Positions 18,982-28,248 of a DNA stretch of 64,000 nt are shown in pieces. The notes beneath the pieces were generated by a model. It was not told where the DNA came from. It was given only the letters and a program-made list of their open reading frames with translations, and ran no database searches. Position numbers and translations under genes: made by a program. This DNA is from JANNMJ01 sp031425525 (GTDB lineage: Bacteria > Bacteroidota > Bacteroidia > Cytophagales > Hymenobacteraceae): NCBI GenBank assembly GCA_031425525.1, contig JANPJM010000079.1:58056-122055 (forward strand), written 5' to 3'. Position 1 is the stretch's first letter. Each line of letters opens with the position of its first letter.

Positions 18982-19018
18982 TTGGTATGCTTGCATACCA
19001 AAAATTAGCGTAACTTGG
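18982..19018 (+). promoter_or_regulatory. marR-fad operon promoter with palindromic operator
   Basis: TTGGTATGCTTGCATACCAA (18982-19001) is a perfect 9-2-9 palindrome of the size MarR dimers bind. Ten bases later TAACTTGG (19011-19018) resembles the TAnnTTTG box, with a TTG (18991-18993) 17 bp upstream inside the palindrome. A bound regulator would therefore block the -33 region. Autoregulation is inferred. Confidence 0.65.
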
Positions 19019-19052
19019 CGGCCTCTTTCGCCCCCAGTCAGTCCTGCGCCGG

Positions 19053-19520
19053 ATGAAGCCCGAAGATACCCTCGATTACAACATTAAGGTGGCGTGGCAC
19101 GCCATTGCGCGGATGTACGGCCAACAGGCCGCCCGCGTAGACATCACGACCAGCATTGGGTTCGTGTTGCTCAACATCGACCCGGCGGCCGGTACGCCCA
19201 CCACGAAAATAGCCCCCCTGCTCGGCCTCGAAGCGCGCTCGCTCACGCGGCTGCTGAAAAGTATGGAGGGTAAAGGGCTCATTTACCGCCAACCCGACCC
19301 GCACGACCGCCGCTCGGTGCGTATCTGCCTGACGGCACTCGGCCTGGAGCGCCGCGAAACGTCGCGCCTGTCGGTGCGCCACTTCAACCACGTGGTGCAG
19401 GATGAAATTGAGCCCGCCGACCTCATTACGTTCTTCAAAGTCATTCGCCTGATTACGGAGATGATCGAGCGCAAAGAAATTTTCAGTCCCGATTACGATC
19501 CTATCAAAGGGGGACGGTAG
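19053..19520 (+). CDS. MarR-family transcriptional regulator
   Basis: This 155-residue protein has a winged helix-turn-helix at about residues 30-105. LGLEARSLTRLLKSMEGKGLIYR is the recognition helix region, and the wing motif DPHDRRSVRICLT is typical of MarR. The flanking helices should form the dimer interface. It is the first gene of an apparent operon with the beta-oxidation genes, 48 bp upstream of the first, behind a perfect 20-bp palindrome. In other bacteria MarR-type or FadR-type proteins control such genes in response to acyl-CoA. The ligand here is inferred from context only. Confidence 0.9.
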   Translation: MKPEDTLDYNIKVAWHAIARMYGQQAARVDITTSIGFVLLNIDPAAGTPTTKIAPLLGLEARSLTRLLKSMEGKGLIYRQPDPHDRRSVRICLTALGLERRETSRLSVRHFNHVVQDEIEPADLITFFKVIRLITEMIERKEIFSPDYDPIKGGR

Positions 19521-19568
19521 AGGCAACCAGAAACAAGCAACGAGAAACTATAAACGGGGATACCGCCA

Positions 19569-21971
19569 ATGAATCGAATCATTAAAAAAGTCGCCGTACT
19601 CGGCTCCGGCGTGATGGGCTCGCGCATTGCGCTGCACTTCGCCAACATCGGCGTGCCGGTGCTGCTGCTCGACATCGTGCCGCGCGAACTGCTGCCCGAC
19701 GAAGAGAAAAAGGGATTGACGCTCGAAGCGCCCGCCGTGCGCAACCGCCTCGTGAACGCGGCGCTGGCGGCGGCCCTGGCGGCCAACCCGTCGGCGGTGT
19801 ACCGCAAAGCCGACGCGCGGCGCGTGACGACCGGCAACTTCGACGATAATCTGAAGGAAATCGCCGGTTGCGATTGGGTGATTGAAGTCGTGGTCGAGCG
19901 GCTCGACATCAAGCGCGCGCTCTACGAAAAGGTGGAAGCCGTGCGTAAATCGGGCACCCTGATTACGTCGAACACATCGGGCATTCCGATTCATTTGCTC
20001 GTCGAAGGGCGGTCGGCGGATTTCAAGGCGCACTTCGCGGGCACGCACTTCTTCAACCCGCCGCGCTACCTGAAACTGCTCGAAATCATCCCGACGGCCG
20101 AAACGGCGCCCGAAGTGGTTGATTTTCTGCTTGATTACGGCGACCGCTTCCTCGGCAAAACCACCGTGCGCGCCAAAGACACGCCCGCCTTCATCGGCAA
20201 CCGCGTGGGCGTATTCGCCATTCTCGACGTGATTCGGCGGATGCAGGAGCTGGGTTTGACGGTGGAAGAAGTAGACCGCCTGACCGGCCCCGTGATTGGG
20301 CACCCGAAATCGGCGACGTTCCGTACCGCCGACGTGGTGGGGCTCGATACGCTCCTCAACGTGGCCAACGGGCTGGCGCAGGGCCTGCCGAACGACGAGG
20401 CCAAAGCCACCTTCGGGCTGCCGGAGTTTCTGACCAAAATGGCCGAAAGCAAATGGCTCGGCGATAAAACGGGGCAGGGTTTCTACAAGAAAATCAAAGG
20501 AGCGGGCGGCAAATCCGAGATTCAGGCGCTGAACCTCGCTACGATGGAATACGGCGCGGGCACGCGCCCGAAATTCGGCACCCTCGAAGCCACCAAAACC
20601 ATCGATTCGTTGAGCCAGCGACTACCGCTGCTCATCGGCGGCAAAGACAAAGCGGGCGAATTTTACCGCGCCATGTTCGGCTCGCTGTTCGCGTACGCGA
20701 GCAACCGGCTGCCCGAAATCGCCGACCATCTCTACCAAATCGACGACGCCCTGCGCGCCGGTTTCGGCTGGGAACAAGGGCCGTTTGAGTCGTGGGACGC
20801 CGTGGGCGTGCAGAAGGGAATCGACCTCGCCACCGCTGCCGGCGCTACCGTGGCGCCGTGGGTGACGGAGATGCTCGCCGCCGGCCACAGCAAATTTTAC
20901 CGCAGCGAAAACGGCCAACGCCAGTTCTACGAGCGCGACAGCAAGGCATACCAAGCAATGCCGGGCGGCGAGGCGTTCATCATTCTCGATGCGCTGCGGC
21001 CGACGCGCAAAGTGTGGGGCAACGCGGGCGCCTCGGTCTTCGACCTCGGCGACGGCGTGCTAGGTCTCGAATTCCACTCGAAAATGAACACCATCGGCGG
21101 CGATACCGTCCAGGCGATTCATAAGGCCGTGGAGTTGGCGGAGAAGAGCTATCGCGGACTCGTGATCGGCAACAATGCGCCGAATTTCTCGGCCGGCGCC
21201 AACTTGGCGCTGCTCTATATGCAGGCCATCGAGCAAGAGTTCGATGAGGTGAACCTGATGATTCGCACGTTTCAACAGGCGATGATGCGGGTGCGCTACT
21301 CGGCCATTCCGGTGGTGACGGTGCCGCACGGCCTGAGCCTCGGCGGCGGCTGCGAAATCTGCCTCCACGCCGACCGCGTGGTAGCGTCGGCCGAAACGTA
21401 TATGGGCCTCGTCGAATTTGGCGTGGGCGTGATTCCGGCCGGTGGCGGCACCAAGGAAATGGTGTTGCGCACGGCCGCGCTGGCCCAGGAAGGCGATATC
21501 GAGTTGAACGCCCTGCGTAATGCCTTCACCAGCATTGCCACGGCCAAAGTTTCGACTTCCGCCGCTGAAGCCTGGGATATGGGCTACCTGCGGCCGGGCG
21601 ATGAAATCATCGTGAACGGCGACAGGGCGCTGGCCGAAGCCAAGCGCGCAGTTCTCGAAATGGCCGATTCGGGCTACGTGCAGCCCGTGAAACGCACCAA
21701 TATCCGGGTGCAGGGGCGCGGCGCGCTGGGGATGTTCATCACGGGCGTGTACGCGATGCAGGAGGGCCGTTACATCTCGGACCACGACCGTAAAATCGCC
21801 GAAAAACTGGCTTACGTGATGTGCGGCGGCGATTTGAGCGCCCCCACAGAGGTTTCCGAAGACTACCTGCTCGATTTGGAACGCGAGGCATTCCTGAGCC
21901 TTACCGGCGAGCGGAAGACGCTCGAACGCATCCAGTCCATTCTCACCAGCGGCAAACCGCTTCGCAATTAA
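19569..21971 (+). CDS. fadN: 3-hydroxyacyl-CoA dehydrogenase / enoyl-CoA hydratase
   Basis: This 800-residue bifunctional enzyme of fatty-acid beta-oxidation has the dehydrogenase first and the hydratase second, as in Bacillus FadN and unlike E. coli FadB. The NAD-binding motif is VAVLGSGVMGSRIALHFANIG. The catalytic region GTHFFNPPRYLKLLEI carries the conserved His of HFFNP. FIGNRVGVF and TGQGFYKK mark the C-terminal dehydrogenase part. The hydratase part shows NAPNFSAGANL and HGLSLGGGCEICLHAD, followed by EFGVGVIPAGGGTKEM. Paired with the thiolase downstream it should carry out three steps of the cycle. The symbol follows the domain order and is tentative. Confidence 0.92.
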   Translation: MNRIIKKVAVLGSGVMGSRIALHFANIGVPVLLLDIVPRELLPDEEKKGLTLEAPAVRNRLVNAALAAALAANPSAVYRKADARRVTTGNFDDNLKEIAGCDWVIEVVVERLDIKRALYEKVEAVRKSGTLITSNTSGIPIHLLVEGRSADFKAHFAGTHFFNPPRYLKLLEIIPTAETAPEVVDFLLDYGDRFLGKTTVRAKDTPAFIGNRVGVFAILDVIRRMQELGLTVEEVDRLTGPVIGHPKSATFRTADVVGLDTLLNVANGLAQGLPNDEAKATFGLPEFLTKMAESKWLGDKTGQGFYKKIKGAGGKSEIQALNLATMEYGAGTRPKFGTLEATKTIDSLSQRLPLLIGGKDKAGEFYRAMFGSLFAYASNRLPEIADHLYQIDDALRAGFGWEQGPFESWDAVGVQKGIDLATAAGATVAPWVTEMLAAGHSKFYRSENGQRQFYERDSKAYQAMPGGEAFIILDALRPTRKVWGNAGASVFDLGDGVLGLEFHSKMNTIGGDTVQAIHKAVELAEKSYRGLVIGNNAPNFSAGANLALLYMQAIEQEFDEVNLMIRTFQQAMMRVRYSAIPVVTVPHGLSLGGGCEICLHADRVVASAETYMGLVEFGVGVIPAGGGTKEMVLRTAALAQEGDIELNALRNAFTSIATAKVSTSAAEAWDMGYLRPGDEIIVNGDRALAEAKRAVLEMADSGYVQPVKRTNIRVQGRGALGMFITGVYAMQEGRYISDHDRKIAEKLAYVMCGGDLSAPTEVSEDYLLDLEREAFLSLTGERKTLERIQSILTSGKPLRN

Positions 21972-21994
21972 ACCGAGTTCGATAACCGTGTTTC

Positions 21995-22044
21995 GTTAGC
22001 CGATAACCGTCTGACTTGAAAGTGTCGGACGGTTATCGGCTAAC
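21995..22044. repeat. Inverted repeat between fadN and thiolase genes
   Basis: GTTAGCCGATAACCGTC (21995-22011) is perfectly complementary to GACGGTTATCGGCTAAC (22028-22044) across a 16-nt loop. Related half-copies (GATAACCGTG, CGGTTAACG) flank it. It could fold in the operon mRNA and adjust relative expression of the two genes; no T-run follows. Confidence 0.75.
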
Positions 22045-22063
22045 GGTTAACGACCAACTAAAC

Positions 22064-23242
22064 ATGAACGCATATATCGTTGCCGGCTACCGTACCGCCG
22101 TGGGCAAGGCCCCGCGCGGCGTATTTCGTTTTACCCGCCCCGATGATTTGGCGGCGGAAGTCATCAAACATTTGCTGGCGAGCGTGCCGGCGCTCGACCC
22201 GGCGCGCATCGACGACCTGATTGTCGGGAATGCCGTGCCCGAAGCCGAGCAGGGCCTACAGATGGGACGCATCATCTCGATGCTGGCCCTGCCCGACTCG
22301 GTTTCCGGGATGATCGTGAACCGCTACTGCGGCTCCGGCGTGGAAACCATTGCGCTGGCGGCGGGTAAGATTGCCGCCGGTATGGCCGACTGCATCATCG
22401 CGGGCGGCACCGAGTCGATGAGCCTCGTGCCCACGGTGGGCTGGAAAACCGTTCCCAACTATAATCTGGCGAAAAAGCGGCCGGAAGCGTACCTCAGTAT
22501 GGGCCTGACGGCCGAAGCCGTGGCCGACCAATACAAAATCAGCCGCGAAGACCAGGATGCCTTTGCCTTCCGCTCGCACCAGCGCGCGACGGCGGCCATC
22601 AAGGAAGGCAAGTTCCGGCCGAGCATCGTGCCGATTACGGTGGAGGAAACGTACCTCGACCCGGCCACGGGCAAGAAGAAAACCCGCACTTCGGTGGTAG
22701 ACACCGACGAGGGCCCGCGCGCCGACACGTCCGTGGAAGCGCTCGGCCGGCTACGGGCCGTGTTCGCGCAGGGCGGCTCCGTGACGGCGGGGAACTCGTC
22801 GCAGACTTCGGATGGTGCCGCGTTCGTGATCGTGATGAGCGAGCGAATGGTGAACGAGCTCAATCTCAAACCCATCGCCCGGATGCTGGCTTATGCCACG
22901 GCGGGCGTCGATCCGCGGCTGATGGGCATCGGACCGGTGGCGGCCATCCCGAAGGCGCTGGCGCAAGCCAACCTCCGCCTCGCCGACATTCACCTCACCG
23001 AACTCAACGAAGCCTTTGCCTCGCAGAGCCTGGCCGTGATGCGCGAACTGGAAATGGACCCTGAGACCACCAACGTCAACGGCGGCGCCATTGCGCTGGG
23101 CCACCCGTTGGGCTGCTCGGGCGCCAAACTTTCGGTGCAGCTCTTCGATGAACTGCGCGCGCGCGGCCAGAAATACGGGATGGTGAGCGCCTGCGTGGGC
23201 GGCGGACAGGGCGTAGCGGGCATTTACGAGCTGCTGAACTAA
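22064..23242 (+). CDS. fadA: Acetyl-CoA C-acyltransferase (thiolase)
   Basis: Thiolase cleaves 3-ketoacyl-CoA to acetyl-CoA and a shortened acyl-CoA. The 392-residue product has the nucleophile in VNRYCGSGVETIALA, NEAFASQS, the His of ALGHPLGCSGAK and the second Cys of SACVGGGQG. I use ATG 22064 (MNAYIVAGYRTAVG); an upstream in-frame start lies in the inverted repeat. It is the third gene of the operon with marR and the fadN-like gene. The hicAB module follows after 8 bp. Confidence 0.95.
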   Translation: MNAYIVAGYRTAVGKAPRGVFRFTRPDDLAAEVIKHLLASVPALDPARIDDLIVGNAVPEAEQGLQMGRIISMLALPDSVSGMIVNRYCGSGVETIALAAGKIAAGMADCIIAGGTESMSLVPTVGWKTVPNYNLAKKRPEAYLSMGLTAEAVADQYKISREDQDAFAFRSHQRATAAIKEGKFRPSIVPITVEETYLDPATGKKKTRTSVVDTDEGPRADTSVEALGRLRAVFAQGGSVTAGNSSQTSDGAAFVIVMSERMVNELNLKPIARMLAYATAGVDPRLMGIGPVAAIPKALAQANLRLADIHLTELNEAFASQSLAVMRELEMDPETTNVNGGAIALGHPLGCSGAKLSVQLFDELRARGQKYGMVSACVGGGQGVAGIYELLN

Positions 23243-23250
23243 GGGGCAGC

Positions 23251-23439
23251 GTGAAAGTCCGGGAGTTGCAGAAACTAATTTTGGCCGATGGGTGGTATCT
23301 GGTTCGTCAGCGGGGCAGCCATCAGCAGTACCATCATCTGGTGAAGAAGGGCACCGTTACGCTGGCCGGTCATAAGCCCTCCGATGATGTGCCACCGGGT
23401 TTGGCGGCATCCATTTTACGTCAAGCTGGTTTGAAATGA
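23251..23439 (+). CDS. hicA: HicA toxin, mRNA interferase
   Basis: This 62-residue protein has the double-stranded RNA-binding-like HicA fold. It begins MKVRELQKLILADGWYLVRQRGSHQQY, where the His of RGSH is the expected catalytic residue, and ends with ILRQAGL. The start is GTG at 23251. It lies 8 bp after the thiolase stop and overlaps hicB by 4 nt. HicA toxins cleave mRNAs when not neutralised by HicB. Lying directly behind the thiolase, it may share readthrough transcription with the fad operon. Confidence 0.92.
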   Translation: MKVRELQKLILADGWYLVRQRGSHQQYHHLVKKGTVTLAGHKPSDDVPPGLAASILRQAGLK

Positions 23440-23663
23440 ACACCCAATCCAAGTCCAAGACTTACCTGGCCATTATCGAGCGTTCCGCCACTGGTTACGG
23501 CGCGTACGTGCCCGATCTGCCGGGCTTAGCCGCTTTTGGTGACACCCGCGAGGAATTGATGCAGAATCTGCACGAAGGCATCGCTTTTCATCTGGAGGGT
23601 TTGGCGCTGGAAGGCGCGCCCATTCCCGAACCGATGAGCGAAGCCGTCGCGGTCGTCGCGTAA
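23436..23663 (+). CDS. hicB: HicB antitoxin
   Basis: This 75-residue protein has the partial RNase H-like HicB fold: YLAIIERSATGYGAYVPDLPGLAAFGDTREEL, then a helical HEGIAFHLEGLALEGAPIPEP. It is a short form with no C-terminal helix-turn-helix or ribbon DNA-binding domain, so autoregulation by this protein is uncertain. It pairs with HicA through a 4-nt gene overlap (ATGA-type) and is followed by a terminator. Confidence 0.92.
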   Translation: MNTQSKSKTYLAIIERSATGYGAYVPDLPGLAAFGDTREELMQNLHEGIAFHLEGLALEGAPIPEPMSEAVAVVA

Positions 23664-23684
23664 AGCGGCTATTTTTCATCACAA

Positions 23685-23718
23685 AAAAGCCCCGTCTGGC
23701 AAACCAGACGGGGCTTTT
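23685..23718. terminator. Bidirectional terminator between hicB and tRNA-Ala
   Basis: A 15-bp perfect stem (AAAAGCCCCGTCTGG at 23685-23699 with its complement at 23704-23718) surrounds a 4-nt loop. A-run and T-run lie on either side, so it can end both hicAB and the converging tRNA transcript. Confidence 0.88.
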
Positions 23719-23728
23719 CGTTTTCGGG

Positions 23729-23802
<74 letters not shown>

Positions 23803-23809
23803 GAATGGG

Positions 23810-23844
23810 CAACCACCCGGCCGGTGGTTGATGCTGCAAAGGTA
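23810..23844 (-). promoter_or_regulatory. tRNA-Ala promoter and leader hairpin
   Basis: On the minus strand TACCTTTG (plus-strand CAAAGGTA, 23837-23844) lies 35 nt before the mature 5' end. Between them CAACCACC (23810-23817) and GGTGGTTG (23823-23830) form a hairpin in the pre-tRNA leader. Confidence 0.7.
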
Positions 23845-23950
23845 CGGCGGGCGGTTTCAAACCACCAAACAAAAAATGTCCACCGGCGCGGGGCCGATGG
23901 GCATTTTTTGTTTGGAGCCGCGAACAACAGGTGCCGGCAAAGCGAGCCAG

Positions 23951-26900
23951 CTAGTTGAAGCTATACCGCAGACCAAGCTGCATCTGCCAACGCGAGGCGA
24001 GCGCAGCGATATCGTAGGCGCGCTCGATTTTGGGGAAAGAGAAGACGGGGCGCCGCACAAGGGGCGTCGTCGAGATATCTTCGAAGCGCTGCACCCGCAG
24101 CAGTTCGTACGCTTCGTTGTTGACGAAATACTGATGGCCCCAGTCTTTGTTGAGCAGGTTGCCGAAGTTGATTACGTCGAGGGTGAGTTGCAGGGTATTG
24201 GAATTTTCGCCGGTCTTGACCCGTAAATCCTGCGCCAAGCGGATGTCGATCTGGTGCGTCCACGGCATCCGGGCGCCGTTGCGCTCGGCAATCTGGCCGC
24301 GTCGGCTGCTCAGGTATTCATCGTTTTCGATGAAGTTGTTCAGGTCTTGCCAAATCTGATCGGGGGTGCGGGTATCGCTGGCGCCGGTCGGGGCGAGTAG
24401 GATTTCTTCCTGCGAACGCGGTACGTACAGCAGGTCGTTGCCGAAGGCGCCGTCGTTGTTGAGGTCAGACCCACCCTGGCCGTAGAGGTACGTGAATGCC
24501 CGGCCCGACTGTCCCTCATACACGAACGAAAGCGTGGTGGCGAGGCGGTCGTTGGCGTAGCGGAAGGTGTAGCCGCCGGTTGCCAGAAAGCGGTGGCGAA
24601 TGTCGTTGCGCGAGAACGAGAGATCGGGCGAATTGGGGTCGCGGCTGATCTGGTTGAACTCCCAGTTCGAGAGGGCCGTGCTGCTCTGGCCGCTGTTGAT
24701 GTCGGTGGATTTGCCGTAGGTGTACGCCCCCGATACGTTCAACCCGCCCGTAAAGCGCTTCTGCGCCTGCGCCGTGAGCGAGTAGCGGTCGCCGCGGCTG
24801 GTATTGTCGAGCAGCAGCGCGTTGGTGAAGGCCGGGTTCACGCGCCGGGCGTTGCCGCTGGCGTAGATCGGCCGGTTGTCGGCACCGCCCAGCGTACCTG
24901 CGGGGGCCTGGAGGTTCAGGTCGCGGTAGTAGATATCGTTGACGGTTTTCGAGTAGATGCCTTCCAGAGTCAGCACCAGATCGCCGGGCAGGCGGTAATC
25001 GACGGCCAGGTTGGAACGCCAGACTTGCGGAATCTTGAAATCTTTGCCGATGAGGTTGATTTCGCGGGTTCGCACTAAGCCTTGGCTGTATACCGAGGGA
25101 AAGTTGTCGGGGTTCGACTCGAAGGGCAGTGGCGTGCCCGTTGGGCCGCTGCCGGGGCGCACATCGATGGTGCCGAGCGTGAGGCCGGTGTTGATGTAGT
25201 TGTTCGAGAGCCACACGAACGGCACGCGCCCCGTAAACAAGCCGGTACCACCCCGAATCTGGAGCTTGTTGGCGTCGTCGGGGTTGTAGTTGAAGCCCAG
25301 GCGCGGCGCCCACAGCAACTGGCCGGAGGGGGTGTTGTCGGTGCGGAAATCGGGGCCGAAGGTCGAGTCTACGTCCAGGTTGCGGGTGGGCGCGTTGGGT
25401 AGCACCGGCACATCGAGGCGCACGCCGAGGGTGAGGCGCAGGTTCGGCAGGGGGGTGTATTCGTCCTGCACGTAAAAGCCGAGTTGGGCAGCGTTGAACT
25501 CGGCCGCTGGGCGCTTATTGTTGGGGTCGAGAGAGTAGGTAGCGCGGAGGCGCAGGGGGCGCAGGTCGTAGAAGCTCGTGTTGGCGCCCATCGCGGGGGC
25601 CGAGAGGCTGCCGAATTCGTAGCGCCCGTTGAGGTTGTTGAGAAACAGGTTGCGGAAGCTGAAAAACTCGTTGTGCGTGCCGAGCGTGATGGTATGCACC
25701 CCGAAAACGCGCGTCAGGTTATCGGTGATTTCGTACACGTCCTGATCCAATTCGTTGGCCACCGACGACCGTTCGGAACCTGCCGTCAGGATGCGGCCTG
25801 CATCCCGGATTTCGATTGACGGGAACAAAGCACCCTCGGGCTCGCGGTTGTCGCGGACGCGCGAAGCACTCAGAATGAGGTTGTTTGAAAATGCACCTAA
25901 GCGGCTGTTGAGTTCTAGCACCGTCGAGTTGGTGACGGAGTTGAACTGGTAGCCGTTCGACCCCAGCCGCAGGTTCACCGACGAGCGCGAGAGGTTGTCG
26001 TCGAAGGCATCGACGAAGTTGTGGCGCAGCGTAAGCTGGTGCTTGTCGGAAATATTCCAGTCGAGGCGGGCGAAGATTTTATTGCTGTTCGTGCGCCGCA
26101 CGATCTCGCCGAAGCCGCCCGCATCATACCCGAAACGGGTTTGCAGGAAGTCGCGGGCCTGATTGAGTTCCGCTACCGTGAACTGCGACTCGCTCGTGCC
26201 GGGCAGTTGCAGGACGGGTTCGCTGCGGCGGCTCAACTCGCCGTTCACAAAGAAGAAGAGCTTGTCTTTGATGATGGGCCCGCCCACGCGCACCCCTGTG
26301 AAGTAGTTGGAGACTTCGGTTGCCTTCGTGCGCGGTTCCGTCACGCTTTTGCCAATCAGGCTCTCGTTGCGCCAGAAGCCGTACGCCGAACCGGTGTAGG
26401 CGTTGGTGCCCGAGCGCGTAACAGCGTTGATGCCGCCGCCCGTGAAGTTGCCGAGTTTCACGTCGTAAGGGGCCACCACCACCTGAATCTCCTGGATGGC
26501 GTCGAGGGCGATAGGCTGCGTACCGGCTTGGCCGCCCGGCGTACCCGAGCCGGCCAGTCCGAACACGTCGTTGTTCACGGCGCCGTCGATGGTGATGTTG
26601 TTGTAGCGGTTGTTGGAACCGCCGAACGAGGTGCCGCCGCCCGCGCCCGCTTGGGCTTGGGGCGTGAGGCGTACAAAGTCTTGCAGCGTCCGGTTGATGG
26701 TCGGAAGCTGCTCGATCTGCTCGCGGCTTACGCGCGTGGCAGCCCCCGTGCGGCCGGCGTTGATCACATCATCGCGTCGCCCTTCCACCACGGCCGTGCC
26801 CAGCTCGGTGGCCTGCTCGGCGAGTTTTACATCGAGGCGCAGGTTCTGGCCGAGAGCCAGATAGAGGTTGTCGCGCGTTTGGTCGGCCGAGCCCACCGAC

Positions 26901-27154
26901 GTAAACCGCACCGTGTACGGCCCGCCGACGCGCATATTCTGGAAGTTGTACCGGCCCTGGTCGTTGGTCGGCATCGCGTAGATCGAGTTGGTCGGCAGGT
27001 GCGTCGCTACCACCGTGGCGCCCGGCACGGGTTGGCCGGTGCCGTCGGTGATAAGGCCGTTGAGCGCGGCCGTAGTGGTGCCCTGGGCCAGCGCGCCGGT
27101 GCTAAGGAGCAGCGCCGCCAACCACGTCAGCAAGAAGGAGAATCCGTGTTTCAT
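23951..27154 (-). CDS. TonB-dependent outer-membrane receptor, Oar-like
   Basis: This 1067-residue protein has a signal peptide (MKHGFSFLLTWLAALLLSTG, cleaved at ALAQ). A carboxypeptidase-regulatory-like beta-sandwich (about 24-110; GLITDGTGQPVPGATVVA) is followed by a plug domain (about 120-235; VSREQIEQLPTINRTLQDF, GVNAVTRSG-type GINAVTRSG). A large beta-barrel ends in LQLGLRYSFN, with the expected C-terminal aromatic. This matches Oar-type receptors rather than SusC, and no SusD gene is adjacent. The substrate is unknown. I use ATG 27154; the frame runs further upstream without a signal peptide. A GACCTTTG box on the minus strand (27209-27216) may drive it. Confidence 0.9.
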   Translation of the reverse strand: MKHGFSFLLTWLAALLLSTGALAQGTTTAALNGLITDGTGQPVPGATVVATHLPTNSIYAMPTNDQGRYNFQNMRVGGPYTVRFTSVGSADQTRDNLYLALGQNLRLDVKLAEQATELGTAVVEGRRDDVINAGRTGAATRVSREQIEQLPTINRTLQDFVRLTPQAQAGAGGGTSFGGSNNRYNNITIDGAVNNDVFGLAGSGTPGGQAGTQPIALDAIQEIQVVVAPYDVKLGNFTGGGINAVTRSGTNAYTGSAYGFWRNESLIGKSVTEPRTKATEVSNYFTGVRVGGPIIKDKLFFFVNGELSRRSEPVLQLPGTSESQFTVAELNQARDFLQTRFGYDAGGFGEIVRRTNSNKIFARLDWNISDKHQLTLRHNFVDAFDDNLSRSSVNLRLGSNGYQFNSVTNSTVLELNSRLGAFSNNLILSASRVRDNREPEGALFPSIEIRDAGRILTAGSERSSVANELDQDVYEITDNLTRVFGVHTITLGTHNEFFSFRNLFLNNLNGRYEFGSLSAPAMGANTSFYDLRPLRLRATYSLDPNNKRPAAEFNAAQLGFYVQDEYTPLPNLRLTLGVRLDVPVLPNAPTRNLDVDSTFGPDFRTDNTPSGQLLWAPRLGFNYNPDDANKLQIRGGTGLFTGRVPFVWLSNNYINTGLTLGTIDVRPGSGPTGTPLPFESNPDNFPSVYSQGLVRTREINLIGKDFKIPQVWRSNLAVDYRLPGDLVLTLEGIYSKTVNDIYYRDLNLQAPAGTLGGADNRPIYASGNARRVNPAFTNALLLDNTSRGDRYSLTAQAQKRFTGGLNVSGAYTYGKSTDINSGQSSTALSNWEFNQISRDPNSPDLSFSRNDIRHRFLATGGYTFRYANDRLATTLSFVYEGQSGRAFTYLYGQGGSDLNNDGAFGNDLLYVPRSQEEILLAPTGASDTRTPDQIWQDLNNFIENDEYLSSRRGQIAERNGARMPWTHQIDIRLAQDLRVKTGENSNTLQLTLDVINFGNLLNKDWGHQYFVNNEAYELLRVQRFEDISTTPLVRRPVFSFPKIERAYDIAALASRWQMQLGLRYSFN

Positions 27155-27266
27155 CAGAATGAAATGGGGTGGAACAATGGCCGCCCACGAGGGCGGCTTT
27201 ACCGGGCGCAAAGGTCCGAAGGCGGGTAGGGGCCACGTGTTATCGCAGTGTTATGCTTGCCGCGCA

Positions 27267-27341
27267 AACGTGGGGTGGAGCGCCAGCTCCGCCACCCCGC
27301 CAGCTTACCGCAAGAGGCGGAGCTACGCACCACCCCACGTT
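27267..27341. repeat. Intergenic inverted repeat
   Basis: AACGTGGGGTGGAGCGCCAG... (from 27267) pairs imperfectly with ...GGAGCTACGCACCACCCCACGTT (to 27341), with a stem of about 26 nt and few mismatches. The whole spacer 27155-27540 has no gene that I can support. It also holds a possible ACCTTTG box (27385-27391) for the gene at 27541. Confidence 0.65.
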
Positions 27342-27540
27342 AGCCCGGCGCGGGCTGTTGTGGCACAATAGCAAATCGCGTTGCACCTTTGAACCATCCT
27401 ATTCCACCGGTCGCGGCGTCCTCTCCGGCGCGGCCACAGCGGTTTCGCCGAGTGGCGGGGCCGTGCCTGTTTTGAGGCAACTTAGTTATGACCCCGGGCG
27501 GGCGGCGTGCTGCCGGCCCACATCCCCCCTGTTAGTTGGT

Positions 27541-28236
27541 ATGGCTACTCCTTATCGTGGCGCGTTCGATAATTTCTTTCTGACGCTCCCCATTTCCCGC
27601 GTCAATTTCAAGGCGCTCGCTACGTTCAGCTTGCGTGCGGCGCAGGGCGCCGGCCTGCCGGCTTCGTTCACCCCGACGCTCACCAGCCTCGACACGCACA
27701 CCGCCGCCTTCGACGAAAATCTGGTCGAAGCCCTCGACCCCACCGCCGGCACCACCGAAGCTTTCCGGCGCGCCCGCACGGCGTGGCTCGCGTTCGTCGA
27801 CGACACGATGAAAGACCTCGTGACGCCCAAGCTCCGCAAAACCGCCGCCTACGCCGACTTCAAGACCCTCAGCAAAAACGCCCTGCGCCGAATGACCCAG
27901 GACGAGCTGCTCACCGAGTCGAAGGCGCTCCTCCAGCTCTACACCGACCACGCCACCGCCCTCGGCGCCCCCACCCTCGGCGCCGCCGCGCAAGCCGCCT
28001 ACGCCGCGATGACCACCGCCGACGAAGGCCGCGATGAGCAGGAGACCACCCTCGACACCGCCCGCCTCGCCCTCGCCGGCGACCGCGACGACGTCGCCAC
28101 CGACCTCTTCCTCCTCAAGTGCCAGCTCCACCAGCGCTTCCCCAACGACCCCGACAAGGTGTACTCGTTCTTCGATTTCTCGAAGGTGCGCCGGTTCTCC
28201 ACCAAGAAGAAGGGCGACACGCCCCCGAGCGCCTAA
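27541..28236 (+). CDS. Helical protein of unknown function (family member 1)
   Basis: This 231-residue protein has no signal peptide. It is almost entirely predicted alpha-helix, rich in Ala, Thr, Asp and Leu (FRRARTAWLAFVDDTMKDL, ESKALLQLYTDHATALG), and ends in a charged tail (DPDKVYSFFDFSKVRRF). I recognise no named family. It resembles the protein at 56793-57497 in length, helical make-up and C-terminal pattern: a long loop with Asp, then aromatic-FD-S and RR. A 42-bp tandem array starts 13 bp after its stop, and an SBBP-repeat T9SS gene follows. I start at ATG 27541; upstream in-frame sequence runs through an inverted repeat. Confidence 0.75.
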   Translation: MATPYRGAFDNFFLTLPISRVNFKALATFSLRAAQGAGLPASFTPTLTSLDTHTAAFDENLVEALDPTAGTTEAFRRARTAWLAFVDDTMKDLVTPKLRKTAAYADFKTLSKNALRRMTQDELLTESKALLQLYTDHATALGAPTLGAAAQAAYAAMTTADEGRDEQETTLDTARLALAGDRDDVATDLFLLKCQLHQRFPNDPDKVYSFFDFSKVRRFSTKKKGDTPPSA

Positions 28237-28248
28237 GTCTGTTAGGGG

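Noticed and set aside
26021..27229. 402-codon open frame antisense to the TonB-dependent receptor
   Set aside because: Codon-position shadow of a clear receptor gene; no motifs.
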